A DNA stretch of 64,000 bases from Phoronis australis (lineage: Eukaryota > Phoronida > Phoronidae): the NCBI GenBank assembly GCA_002633005.1, contig NMRA01000105.1:724010-788009 (forward strand), in the 5' to 3' direction. Positions 50,201 to 57,981 of this stretch are shown one piece after another. The translations under genes were made by a program, and so were the position numbers. The notes beneath the pieces are model-generated. The model was not told where the DNA came from. It did not search any database and worked only from the letters and a program-made list of their open reading frames with translations. The stretch's first letter is position 1. Every line of letters begins with the position of its first letter.

Positions 50201-52598
50201 GGAAAACGCAAAAACTGAAATTGCCACTAGTGGACACAGTGGTAGTCAGACTTGAAAATAATAAAAATGGCCACTGGGTGCCAAACAGTAAGTCAAGAGG
50301 AGCAAAGTCTTAAAACAGCGTAAGAGCAAAACTCGACTTATCAGTTACCAGACAGCGGACATTGAGATGTTTTCAACTTAACATCAACTACTAAAAGAAA
50401 GGCAAAAAATCTAGACAATAAAACACATTCAGTTTAACACAAGCACAAGGCCCAGAATTTGTAACTTGTACAAGGCACATACTAAAAATCGGACAATACT
50501 ACTATTAGGCAATAGGGGTGCACAGTCGGCTGCGAAAATAATGAAGCAAAAACATGTCATCAGGCAAATCAAGAGTTCAAAAAAGTTTTTGACCACGTGA
50601 ATACAGACAATATTTGACTTGCACTTAATGGCAAGTTGATTTCTTGCGCTGTAGCTTTTAGTTGGGCATCTCGAATTTGGTGTCGGGAAAAAAAACATGC
50701 GGTCAACCGAGATGGAACAGCGAGACAAGTTGCTTGACACAATGGCCCATGTCTGCTTGTATTCAAAACAATGCAACAATTTTGTCTTTTAGTCTGCCAT
50801 ACATCGTTACCAACACTATAGACGTAACCGGGTACCATTTGTCTGTCAATTGTTAAAGTACGACATAAAGACTGACACCGAATACGATTCATATGTGCTT
50901 TCCGTCCAAAATAGTATGGCTATTTTACTGCCATAGTAAGGCAAGGCTCTGGTTCTGCTAAAACAGACTGACTGTCACATAATGGTAAGCGAGTTGTGCA
51001 CATTTTGGAATCTCAGTTTTGTGCGACAAACGCTCACAAAAGCACCGACACTTTTAAGGAAGTCTTGATCATGAAAAATTGAGGGTGGACATTAAGCCCA
51101 GCATGGGCGGCAACCCGGACGAGTATGATAATATTGCCCGAGGCCAAAGGCCAAGGCCCAAGGCAATGTTGTTCTCCCAAGAGTCTGGTTCATATATACC
51201 GCATTACCAGGCAGAGAAGCACAGATGAGGAAGAGCATGTTGGCAGTCTTCTCCAGGTTCTGCATCACCGACATGTAGTGCAGAAGGAATTGTTTATTGT
51301 CCTGCTCAGCCAACAGATGGCGCGCTGACGTGGAAACCTATGGAGGGAACAAAACCAACATACATTACCAGAATATCAATAACCTAGTCTCCTGCACTCA
51401 TTTCATGTGTGCTATAGTTTGCAAAACAGCACTGTAAACTTATATGTAAATATTAAACCAGTGTGGAGAGATAGATAACAAACATTTTAAGTCTCGTCTG
51501 CATGCCACCTGTTGGCCACATCATTAGGTCACGTGGTGTGCCCAATAGGTGGCGTGCAGACCAGACTTAAAATGTTTGTGAGCAGTGAGTGTAAACTAAG
51601 AATCCTCTTACTTCATTCTCAACTTCAATATTCCACTAGCTTTAACCAAAGCCACAATGTTTATACTATCAGGAGAATGAAGCAAATCATCATTCACTCA
51701 GACGGACAAGAAAAATTGGTCTCTCCTTTCGAATGGATTGTGTTCATCACCATGGGTTTTTTTCCGTGATAACCATTCCACATGACGACCTGCATACATG
51801 CATTTCTACAGGTACGACCATTGTTACACTAATGCCCCCTAATGAATATTGACTTGCTCATTAAATACAGGCACAATGGTCGGTGTTACTGAAATCACTC
51901 TACTCATAATCAAAGTGCCACCAATAAAGTGCCACATTGATCAAACCATTCTGCTGCCTAAAATACAGTTACAGAGCATAGTCCTAGGATTTGAACGAGA
52001 TTGATAATGAATTATTAGGAAAGAGGAGGTCTTATGAGTGGTAAAGATTCTTTGTCTAAAGGACATGACTGGCTCGTACTCAGCACCAAGTTTTCTCTCG
52101 AGACGAGTGACTGGAGTTTTGCTCATTATGGTCAGGAACGATCAACCTTGGCTGGTGTCAGCCCTTGTAATTTTGCGCCTGATACCTCAGCGGGAGACAG
52201 TTAATATGCATCTCAGATGTCCAATTTGGTTGCGGAAATATCTTTCAGCAACTTCGCATGGAAAAATTTGCTCAAATATGAGAGGAGTTACATTAATGTG
52301 AGGAGTGAAAGTCACAGAATTAGCACGAAGCCTTCTGCTAGTAAACTGCTTCACGGAGAAACTTGACATCCCAGAAACTGCTAACTCAAAAAAAATCTTT
52401 TGGCCTCAGGAGAAAACTTGGCTATAGAAAATCACTTCCACCTCCAAAGTGAAGGAGTGCATGTTGTTTACCTCTTGAACAATGCCATCTATGGAGTCTG
52501 TAATGGATACTCTCTGTTCTTCAATAAACTGTAGTTTCTCTGCCAGGTGTCGCCGTCCCTGCTCCACGACATTAAGTCGCTTACTCATGACTGTGAGT
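29116..52598 (-). CDS. Tudor-domain protein gene (RNF17/TDRD-like), 12 chained exons, both ends open
   Basis: Twelve exons read right to left join without a phase break: 52598-52472, 51337-51208, 49830-49727, 48751-48610, 47661-47343, 44870-44734, 43889-43741, 42426-42126, 40909-38670, 37051-37011, 36517-36387 and 29244-29116 (3950 nt, about 1316 codons). Seen: a charged heptad-like N-terminal part, then two extended Tudor folds, each with an aromatic pair followed by an acidic residue and the DYGN motif (YLDYGNCE; YMDYGNSE), then part of another SNase-like fold. Known: such eTud domains bind symmetrically dimethylated arginine on Piwi proteins and scaffold germ granules. Inferred: a germline piRNA-pathway scaffold; coiled coil before Tudor domains recalls RNF17, whose RING would lie further upstream and was not found. 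The first exon here starts inside a codon, so the start is missing. The last exon ends in phase 1 at a GTAAGT donor, so more exons lie to the left. Family is firm; the exact orthologue is not. Confidence 0.85.
29285..29400. repeat. ACTAGT-rich degenerate array
   Basis: Repeated ACTACTAGTAATTTTAGA units, about ten ACTAGT sites. Starts about 40 bases from the acceptor of the exon at 29244. Confidence 0.75.
32538..32673. repeat. Tandem repeat, 34 bp x 4, identical units
   Basis: Four perfect copies of a unit starting GCCAGATATTGTTTGTATCA in a Tudor gene intron. Confidence 0.9.
32942..33139 (-). CDS. Unassigned ORF in a Tudor gene intron
   Basis: Open frame with VVCNQCRQTQRAQYC, then FSLAMGIIDESQYVREVKGN, preceded by a possible acceptor CTGGGCAG and ending in a stop. 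The four-cysteine start hints at a zinc-binding fragment. No family recognised; could be a relic. Confidence 0.2.
   Translation of the reverse strand: MVCNQCRQTQRAQYCTFSLAMGIIDESQYVREVKGNVAGKGEVLHFVFYAQWFIQSIVGVNIQLT
34372..34384 (+). promoter_or_regulatory. CTCF-like motif in R1 copy A
   Basis: CCAGTAGAGGGCA matches all 13 core positions of the bilaterian CTCF consensus CCASYAGRKGGCR. The same site recurs at 37748-37760 in copy B. Confidence 0.45.
35127..35140 (+). promoter_or_regulatory. CTCF-like motif in R1 copy A
   Basis: CCACTAGGGGGCAC matches all 14 positions of CCASYAGRKGGCRS. One-mismatch versions lie at 34821-34834, 35693-35706, 35830-35843 and 11429-11442. Confidence 0.45.
35325..35900. 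repeat. R1 internal modules continuing downstream of copy A
   Basis: Further diverged modules (GCACTAGGTGGCGC, CCACAAGGGGGCAC, TTCATGAAAATCC) without the terminal hairpin, as if from an older insertion. A truncated R1 start is also at 34003-34200. Confidence 0.55.
36387..36517 (-). CDS. Tudor gene exon: end of SNase-like fold
   Basis: 131 nt, acceptor CATTTTCGTCTAG, donor GTATGT. It reads LQVILVDTTGEADVWVNREL then VALGLA, the characteristic last strands (V-x-L-x-D-T-x-G-x-x-x-V-x-V-N-x-x-L-V-x-x-G-L-A) of an extended Tudor domain. Confidence 0.8.
37011..37051 (-). CDS. Tudor gene micro-exon
   Basis: 41 nt between TTTTTTCAG and AG|GTACTC, giving 13 codons (KWKSSVELVEGML). Both phases fit (0 in, 2 out), and it continues the SNase-like half of Tudor domain 2 into the next exon. 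Very short, so less certain than its neighbours. Confidence 0.5.
37297..37470. repeat. R2 MITE, partial
   Basis: ACATTTTTAAGTCTGGTAAG, then CATGCCACCTGTTGGCCACA, then a decayed right half. Confidence 0.5.
37748..37760 (+). promoter_or_regulatory. CTCF-like motif in R1 copy B
   Basis: CCAGTAGAGGGCA, identical to the copy A site at 34372. Confidence 0.45.
38009..38594. other. Assembly gap (586 N)
   Basis: Run of N inside R1 copy B and inside the intron between the exons at 38670 and 37011. Copy A has 646 bases between the corresponding flanks. Open frames reported across the N run are meaningless. Confidence 0.98.
38670..40909 (-). CDS. Tudor gene giant exon: charged linker plus Tudor domain 2
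   Basis: 2240 nt without a stop, acceptor CTTACAG. The left limit is placed at donor GTAGCT, which keeps phase with the next exon. About 600 codons are low-complexity, rich in Ser/Glu/Lys/Gln and Cys. A lysine run (KKKQKKKKKKSL, roughly exon residues 242-254) could be a nuclear or nucleic-acid-binding patch. The last ~150 residues form an extended Tudor domain: MSHIESPADFYVHLVSPEAA, CCAQFSDDNSFYRAEIVE and FKVFYMDYGNSEW. Long single exons holding a linker are unusual beside the 41-319 nt exons around it. The plus strand here has open frames that are only shadows. Confidence 0.85.
41658..42012. repeat. R1 repeat, copy D (diverged)
   Basis: AGCAATGCAAAGAGGTGAAA start, GTGTTCATTGGTAATATAAA block and terminal TATATATGTGGCCGCATA. 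A 14-bp tandem array has expanded inside. Confidence 0.5.
41764..41833. repeat. Tandem repeat, 14 bp x 5
   Basis: Five copies of AGAATATGTCACAC inside R1 copy D. Confidence 0.85.
42126..42426 (-). CDS. Tudor gene exon: SNase-like half of extended Tudor domain 1
   Basis: 301 nt, acceptor TGTCACAG, donor GTAGGT. 100 codons plus one base. It begins VAPPHSLKEWAPEHAIEFSR, the helix that normally packs between Tudor and SNase-like strands, and ends in a helical QARKAQQKHVVQMLNSLLAI segment. Confidence 0.8.
42891..43239. mobile_element. MITE, TACTGTAAAGCT type
   Basis: Left TACTGTAAAGCTGGGGCG, right end inverted TTACCGCAAAGCTTCTAG. Interior has TCTATTAGAGG motifs in both directions. In a Tudor gene intron. 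Confidence 0.6.
43741..43889 (-). CDS. Tudor gene exon: Tudor domain 1 core, DYGN motif
   Basis: 149 nt, acceptor TCTTTTTTCAG, donor GTGAGG. It contains VEVLYLDYGNCERLPLSSIR, the Tudor cage/DYGN strand, then the L-x-x-x-F-x-x-L-P-x-x-x-x-C-C-A-L connector to the SNase-like half. Ends in phase 0. Confidence 0.9.
44734..44870 (-). CDS. Tudor gene exon: Tudor domain 1 core, first half
   Basis: 137 nt, acceptor TGTGCTTGCAG, donor GTAAGT. It contains CCALYTKDKTWYRARIVALQ, the diagnostic Tudor strand pair with the first aromatic-cage residues (Y and W). Phase 2 in, phase 1 out. Confidence 0.9.
44905..45125. repeat. AGT/CAG trinucleotide array
   Basis: Interrupted AGT, CAG and AAC triplets with a higher-order unit of about 55 bases containing AGTATCAGGTAGTAGTAACA, repeated about three times. 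Begins 35 bases upstream of the acceptor of the exon at 44870. Confidence 0.85.
45221..46604. mobile_element. Non-autonomous TIR transposon, 1.4 kb, TA-flanked
   Basis: CCGTATTCGCCCTAATAAGT at the left matches the inverted right end CCGTATTCTCCCTAATAAGT; 24 of the first 25 bases agree. TA on each side. Inner sub-repeats of the AAGCGCCC type. No transposase recognised. Lies in the intron between the exons at 44734 and 47343. Confidence 0.8.
47343..47661 (-). CDS. Tudor gene exon: linker and start of Tudor domain 1
   Basis: 319 nt, acceptor TACTTTTTAG, donor AG|GTATGT. The first two thirds are a basic/Ser-rich linker. The end reads KMLNVIVTEVVNPSMFWAQP, the typical first strand of an extended Tudor domain (V-x-E-V-x-x-P-x-x-F-W-A-Q). 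Phase 1 in, phase 2 out. Confidence 0.85.
48610..48751 (-). CDS. Tudor gene exon: linker
   Basis: 142 nt, acceptor TCATTGCAG, donor GTACGT. 47 codons plus one base; proline/valine-rich linker with no recognised motif (LRLVPDDPVTQGVSLATAQK). Phase 0 in, phase 1 out. Confidence 0.7.
48882..49043. repeat. Tandem duplication, 81 bp x 2
   Basis: Two head-to-tail copies starting TTAATTCACACACTAGATTT with one difference. In the intron upstream of the exon at 48751. Confidence 0.9.
49255..49491 (+). CDS. Unassigned ORF in a Tudor gene intron
   Basis: 78-codon plus-strand frame (VMCCVCGGCDDLV ... THWHWLHSYITLMSVEGYK) ending in TAA just upstream of a Penelope-like tail. Possibly a retroelement relic; not recognised. 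Confidence 0.15.
   Translation: MVMCCVCGGCDDLVFNHTVALFSFLRDIGDERIRYKVQQETRVLVDMTHWHWLHSYITLMSVEGYKAMFNDADNVKAS
49727..49830 (-). CDS. Tudor gene exon: Ser/Asn-rich linker
   Basis: 104 nt, acceptor TTGCTTACAG and strong donor CGT|GTAAGT. It encodes an acidic, Ser/Thr/Asn-rich linker (MSEDNISADFTLPSTSSTVY) that is probably disordered. Phase 1 in, phase 0 out. Confidence 0.7.
50010..50320. repeat. R1 repeat, internal modules (diverged)
   Basis: Contains TTGCCACTAGTGGACACAGT and AAATGGCCACTGGGTG modules, as in copy A. Both ends are lost. Confidence 0.45.
50429..50892 (-). other. Overlapping minus-strand ORFs, probable transposon relic
   Basis: Two overlapping frames of 107 and 116 codons. One ends QIRDAQLKATAQEINLPLSA then SVFTWSKTF; the other is hydrophobic at its C-terminus. 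They may be one frameshifted relic. No motif recognised. Confidence 0.2.
51208..51337 (-). CDS. Tudor gene exon: coiled-coil continuation
   Basis: 130 nt (43 codons plus one base), acceptor CCATAG, donor GTAATG. It contains LLAEQDNKQFLLHYMSVMQN and continues the helical pattern of the preceding exon in phase. Confidence 0.7.
51478..51579. mobile_element. R2 palindromic MITE, 102 bp
   Basis: ACAAACATTTTAAGTCTCGT at the left and its near-complete inverse ending ACTTAAAATGTTTGT. In a Tudor gene intron. Related copies at 24331-24571, 37297-37470, 59450-59560 and 12322-12390. Confidence 0.7.
52472..52598 (-). CDS. Tudor gene exon: coiled-coil segment
   Basis: 127 nt between a TTTTTGTACAG acceptor and a GTAAAC donor. 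Its first base completes a codon begun in an unseen upstream exon; then 42 codons end in phase 0. It has a charged, regularly spaced hydrophobic pattern (MSKRLNVVEQGRRHLAEKLQ), as in a B-box-associated coiled coil. An internal Met four codons in could serve as a start in an alternative transcript. Confidence 0.7.
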
Positions 52599-53424
52599 CT
52601 GTACAAAAATCACTGGAACATGAGATTTGAGGAAAACTATCTATTGTTGTCTAAACCAGCCAGCTTTAACTAGAACACATTTTGCTACAAACATGTTAGT
52701 CGCAGTGTGGTTCGTTTCGACAAGGGAAAACCATATGAATTCTGTAACTGTTTGTCGTAACATCAAATAAAAGAAAATGATAATTTTAGTGACCAAGAAC
52801 AACACTAAAGCAAAAACACCATTTTAAAGTCAAAAACAGCCTTGTGTTTTAAGTGCTCCAATGACAATCACTTTGGATTCAAGACTTTGGTCGGCCATTG
52901 GTACAAATGCAACCTAGGAAAGCATACATCCCAAAACTGAAATTTGCACAAACTGTTGGGAGTGGCAAGCTTCCAACAGGCCAGTAAGGTTGCCTGGATG
53001 GGCCTCTGCGGATTGTGAGAAATGTGCAATTTATCGGTCATTTAACCTATCAGCAAGGGGTACTACAGTAGTCTTTGATATCAGTTTCAAAAGTGCAATT
53101 TTGAACATTTTTCTAAGTCCCAAGAAATGCAGAAATGTGCCATTTATGGGCTATTTGTGGTGGTTTCTGGACATCTTCTGTAAAGTGCAGTGTTGCCAAA
53201 CCATAAGTAACGATCGCCAGAGCCGCGTAATAAGTCAACCAGGGGATATGACGTCATACTACCTGCTACGTGCAGTGTTATACTCGCCAGTTTCCGAATT
53301 TTGGAAACTGAGCGAAGGACTGCTCGAAGAAAAAGTTTGATAACGGGTACATTAGTTCGAGTTGGAAGGAATTAAAGACATCAACGGCTTCCTAAGGTGA
53401 CCGTCTATGTGCAAAGGGTACTTA

Positions 53425-53870
53425 TAACAACGTGATTTTGATTTTTAATCAGTGTGAGACTGTGAGGCATAATTCACTGAAAAGCTTCCAGTGTATGAAG
53501 TGCTTAGAGGAGCTTCATCGTCTGTACTGCAGTTCAACAAGAGGCGGCGCTAAATGTAATGTAGCCCGACACAGACACAACACTGGGCAAATGAGGAGCC
53601 CAGTGTGTCCCAAGTATGCAGTGGCGGATTTAGAGGGCGGCCAAAAGGAGGCCATGGCCACCCCTAAAATTTGCCAAGATTCCATTGGGCAGTTCGGAGG
53701 TGCAAATGTCTGACAGGCAAAATCCTGGCTAATACACTGCCCTGCCCCCCCCCCAACTCAAAATTCTGGATCCACCCCTTGTATGGTACTGATGTTGAGA
53801 CCCCTGAGCACCTGTTGGAGTCATGCCAGGCTAAGGAGCAACTTACGACGGGATAGCATTGCTACATGCC
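53425..53870 (+). pseudogene. LINE C-terminal zinc-knuckle fragment split by a hAT-like MITE
   Basis: RHRHNTGQMRSPVCPKY before and YGTDVETPEHLLESCQAK after a 160-bp insert. Read across, the spacing (H-x-x-T-G, C, E-T-P-x-H-L-L-x-x-C) matches the end of non-LTR retrotransposon RNase H/zinc-knuckle ORFs. Confidence 0.65.
53619..53778. mobile_element. hAT-like MITE (R3)
   Basis: Starts CAGTGGCGGATTTAGAGGG and ends CTGGATCCACCCC. Flanked by a decayed 8-bp duplication (CAAGTATG/CTTGTATG). Same family as 6407-6566 and 20158-20301. Confidence 0.7.
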
Positions 53871-54504
53871 TACATATAATGGTGCATGAGCAACAAATGG
53901 AAAAGTCTACCTCTCTGTCAAGCATACTCGAAAACGTCCTTCACTTCACGAAGAACCTGTTGTCTTTTGCTGATCCATAATAACGGGGATCACGTGTTTT
54001 TAGCTCATGTGTTAAGTGCAACAGGCCCAACCATGAGGCCTGCTCACAGTCGATGCACATTAGTGATTAGACCACCTGCACTCTTTTTTATCTGTTTCCG
54101 CCGAGGTCTACAGGGACGAAAACAAAAAAAATGGCTATTCCCTTGGCCTTGGATTTTCTTCTTGCCTTGATTTAAGTGACCACACTCTCCAGAGTATTAT
54201 GACTATTATGTCATTGCATAACAATGAAGATCAACAAAAACGAGAACAACAGCTTTGCTTATTGCTTTGGTTAACATGGGGACCCGAAACTTGTGGATTT
54301 GCCAGTGCAGAATATTCGAATATTTCAAGTGAACAGTGCAACATTTACCAACCTGGCTTCATCTGTCCACAAGAACATGTGTACCTGTAAATAAACTGTT
54401 ATGCACATGCGCGATATTTGGATTTGTAAAACAGGACATCTATCGGGAAAACGAAGTAAAGCCATGAGGTTACAGCAAGGTAACTAATGTTTCCTACTAG
54501 AGCT

Positions 54505-54749
54505 GGGGCCCAGGCGTTCGAAGAAACCGAATTAAGTTCATTTCTTACTTAAGTTTAAGATTTTCTCAATTTCCAAACTTCTAAATCCGGGAAGATAGTC
54601 AAAAATTAAGATAAAACTTGAGTCAAAACTTAAGTCAAACTAAGATCTTTTTTTAAAACGCACTTGAGCGGACCGCTAGGCAATAACTAGAGACATCAGA
54701 CTAATCTTCTCTGGCTACGGAGCCCGCAGTTTTATTGGAACGGGTCCCA
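54505..54749. mobile_element. R4 MITE (GGGCC...TTCC type)
   Basis: Left GGGGCCCAGGCGTTCGAAGA, right inverted CCTGGGACCCGTTCCAATAA. The interior is made of CTTAAGTTTAAGA-like modules. Confidence 0.6.
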
Positions 54750-54836
54750 GGACTCACAATCTAGAGCACCCCGGCCAACCCGCGATCGAGAACACCCGGA
54801 AGGCGATCGAAAACGAGACCTTGCACCAAAATTTTA

Positions 54837-54884
54837 ATGGCAGAGGACATTGACGTAGCCGGTGCTCCGAAAATCAGCCTGGTT
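54837..54884 (+). CDS. Candidate first coding exon, plus strand
   Basis: ATG followed by 15 codons (MAEDIDVAGAPKISLV) and GTGAGT. The upstream 80 bases are unusually GC-rich for this region. No downstream exon was identified, and a MITE ends only 90 bases upstream. Could instead be a non-coding transcript start. Confidence 0.25.
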
Positions 54885-55139
54885 GTGAGTGAGGGCATAC
54901 CATTAGAGTATTTTAAGTTTTGTATATTGCTTTTCATCCACGTTTCGTCATTGTTCTTTAATACAATATTAGATACTAAGACGATCCGGAAAATTACTGT
55001 GAAATACTCTTCCGCAAATGGGGGGAGTATTTGCTAAGGTATTACATAACAGACTGAATGAATAGTCAAATACAAATGAGATTGCAACAGTTGACAATTA
55101 TGTTTATATCAAACACTCATTAATAAATACTAAATATAT

Positions 55140-55425
55140 TTTTAGACTGAGAGGCAGATTTTTTACTTTGTTTATAGATTTTAAATGATCTGCCACTGGC
55201 GTGAGGGTCTAAAGTACAAAATGATAAAGTATGGTTTTAAAGGCAAAATGCTCAGAGTCTTACAAAATATGCATGAAAATGTGAAATCCTGTGTACAAAT
55301 TATAAAGGTTATTCAACAGAGTATTCGAAATGTTCAATTGTCGCTGTTTTTCTTTTTACATCATCTAAATATTCTGGAGCCAGAATTGAAAACTCTGATG
55401 ATTCTCCCGTAAAGATGTTGGCCTA
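55140..55425 (+). pseudogene. LINE reverse transcriptase fragment
   Basis: REGLKYKMIKYGFKGKMLRV then LQNMHENVKSCVQ, the stretch between RT motifs A and B of LINEs (L-W-x-K-L-x-x-Y-G-I-x-G-K-x-L-x-x-I-x-x-M-Y-x-x-x-K-S-C-V). Short dead copy. Confidence 0.75.
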
Positions 55426-55647
55426 TTAAATTTATACATGTTGTTCGCTTGCGATCTAGTCATGTTTCCTAAATATGCAATCTCGGTGCAGTTAGAAAGG
55501 TACTGCCAAAAAGGAAATTGACACTCATTATGAGCAAAATTAACTTAGATAATAATATTTAGAGAGCATGTTCATGCATCTGCAACCACACGAAAATTGC
55601 TTTCAAATGGAAACAAAGTAAAGGGAATATGATTAACCAATAGTTAT

Positions 55648-55804
55648 TTATGTATACAGTTTACAATCACATGTATCAGTATGGCACGGTAGCAGCCCTT
55701 CGTTAACACAAACTTCGTTGAAACCTCGACTGGGCTTTTTGTTCGGCGGCTTAATACAGTCTCGCTCGTTGTGTCTAAACAATCTCCTTTCTCCAGGCGT
55801 GCAG
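55648..55804 (-). CDS. Cysteine-rich terminal exon of a small, probably secreted protein
   Basis: After acceptor TTTTGCTTCACAG comes one base plus 51 codons and TAA (55648-55650). The spacing C-x14-C-x15-C-x7-C-x4-C-x-C suggests a disulphide-rich extracellular domain (ends GLLPCHTDTCDCKLYT). No signal-peptide exon was recognised upstream. An unrelated Zn-binding tail is possible. Strand and stop are clear; function unknown. Confidence 0.4.
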
Positions 55805-57059
55805 CTGTGAAGCAAAACACCGAGAGACATAAACAAATACATTAAAACACTAGCTATAATATTTCAAGGCCACGTGTATCATCAGGCAATGAGTGAAATG
55901 CACATAGCGAAATAAACAGTGAAATACACATTGACTGAGGAAGAGGAGCATACAAGCGGACAGTGTGAATGTATCACGTGGTAGGAAGCCCAGGAACCTA
56001 ATCACAGGTATCTGGATAATTGCTGAAAAGAATTTAGCCGAAAAGCTTGCAAATCATTATTTGTGCTGAGACACACGAGAACCTCGTCCTTTGCGCCAGT
56101 TACACTTTGGTTGAAATAGTCCACGCTTAGACATCACCAATTCTCAAGAACACTTGTGAGACATGGGTTTTTCATGTAGGAAAGGAAATAGAATTGGAGC
56201 ACAACATATACTGTAAAAATTTGTCAGGTTTTCTTACACATACACCCAACTCAATGACCGCGACATCCAATATGGCCGCTACATCCATTATGGCCGCTGG
56301 TAGGGAATTAAGCAGATCGCAAATGTAAGTTAATTAGTACGGTAAAGTCGCGCGATTTTCGGACACTGAAAATTAATTCCAATTGAAAAATTCATTGTTG
56401 GACGAATCTCGCGAAACATCATTTTTGTGGTGTCCGAAATTGGCGGACTAATCGCAGAGAATGGCAGGGATAGCTTGGTTTAAAGACAAAATACTTGTTG
56501 TGCTCAATTTGGTTTGAGGTTGTATCCAAGGAGTAGCTGACGAGGACACTTTTAAATGAAATTAGAAATATATGTGTAAAGATATGGAATACCAACATGA
56601 GGAATATTGATTGTTGTCTCAGAGTAGTCTTGGTAAAAAAGTTGTTCAAAAACGACCTTGCCAGTATTGAAGTATTGTGTTAATCTCTTGTTCACATATC
56701 TAGCTCGTGAAGATTAAATACTTTTAAATATTTTTTCATCTAATTTCAACAACCGGTAGAAGAACATGCACTAAAATGTTTACAAATGATGTGTATTTGT
56801 TGTGACTTGAATGCTGAGGAAAAAATCGACTTTGACTTGCGTACCCTTTGTATAACGATCTCTGCCTGTGATTTTTGACACCTATTAGAAATATAGTAGA
56901 TGGTATATGACCAATTATGAACATTTCAGCTAGACGTACCAAGTTAAATTTTACATTGTGGAGAAAAACAACTGTCCCCATCTAGATGATCATTTACATG
57001 AAGCTGAGTGAATCACAGTCTTCGTCAATTAAAAGTCGATTGTAGTTTTGTAAATATAA

Positions 57060-57215
57060 TCACGGGCAGCGCAGCACTGAAATAAGCGGGGGGCTATAGC
57101 CCCCAGACCCCTGTGGTGCACCGCATATAGACCATGGGTGACGCAGCACTGAAAAACATTGGGGGGGTACAGCCCCCCTCCCGGCTCCCTATGGTGTGCC
57201 ACCCATGATAATGAA
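57060..57215. repeat. Two tandem GC-rich palindromic modules
   Basis: First module GGGCAGCGCAGCACTGAAAT with perfect palindrome GGGGGCTATAGCCCCC. Second GGGTGACGCAGCACTGAAAA with GGGGGGGTACAGCCCCCC, closed by CATGGGTG...CACCCATG. Confidence 0.6.
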
Positions 57216-57803
57216 AACGAACTGTATGAATAAGTTAAGAAACTTGTGTGAATTTTTATTAAAGATTTAAAAATGATGTAAATCTATTGACAATCTTTAA
57301 AATTTGTGCACATGAGTACATAATTGTTTATGTGTTTGTAGTGTTAGACAATGTCCTTACTATATTAAATATAATTGAATATAGGTTGTTACCGATTAGT
57401 AATCAAAGAATTCTGAGCGGCGTGTTGAGTCTGTGTCTTTGTATGTCATCCGGGCATAATGGGCTCAGTTCCGTAAATGCAATGACCTCGTGAAGGAAGC
57501 TGGTGCGATCACGGGCTTCGCTTACAATACATGGCGATATCTCGTGTCAAAAATCGTGCGTGATTGCGTTTTCGCAATGTTTTTGCGTCAACGGAATCCA
57601 CGCCTGGTCAACATATCCAGTGCTTTAGACATATCTTCGCATTTTTTGTTGCAGGGAAATAAGTGTTCGTTAAGTAGGTAAAAATGAAGACGGTTAGTAG
57701 CAAAGCATTGACAAATTAGACAAAAAAGTTCAATATGGTGCCAGCGCTTCGGTTGCTGCGTCATGGAAGTAACTTTAAAAAAATACCGTTTCCAACAAAA
57801 CAG

Positions 57804-57809
57804 TTTATT
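57804..57809 (-). promoter_or_regulatory. Poly(A) signal AATAAA of the TOG/HEAT gene
   Basis: AATAAA on the minus strand about 130 nt past the TGA, in an AT-rich 3' UTR-like stretch. Confidence 0.5.
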
Positions 57810-57939
57810 CGAACAAATTTGAAAATAAATGAAACAATAAAACAAAGCGAACAATGTTATAAAAGAACACATTAAAAGTATCCAGACAGACTCATCGTCC
57901 CTACAGCTCGTATTGGGTGATGTCCCTCACTGATGTGAG

Positions 57940-57981
57940 TCATTTATAATTCTTGTCGAAAAAGCGTTTCCCGAAATCACC
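57940..57981 (-). CDS. TOG/HEAT gene terminal exon
   Basis: 42 nt after TTTGTTTCAG encode GDFGKRFFDKNYK and a TGA stop at 57940-57942. The phase fits the preceding exon exactly. Confidence 0.65.
   Translation of the reverse strand, partial: GDFGKRFFDKNYK

Larger units (their letters stand above)
52599..57803. other. Region upstream of the first visible Tudor exon
   Basis: LINE fragments, MITEs, the Cys-rich exon and a candidate plus-strand start. I looked here for a RING or B-box exon (paired C-x-x-C spacings on the minus strand) and found none. Confidence 0.5.
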
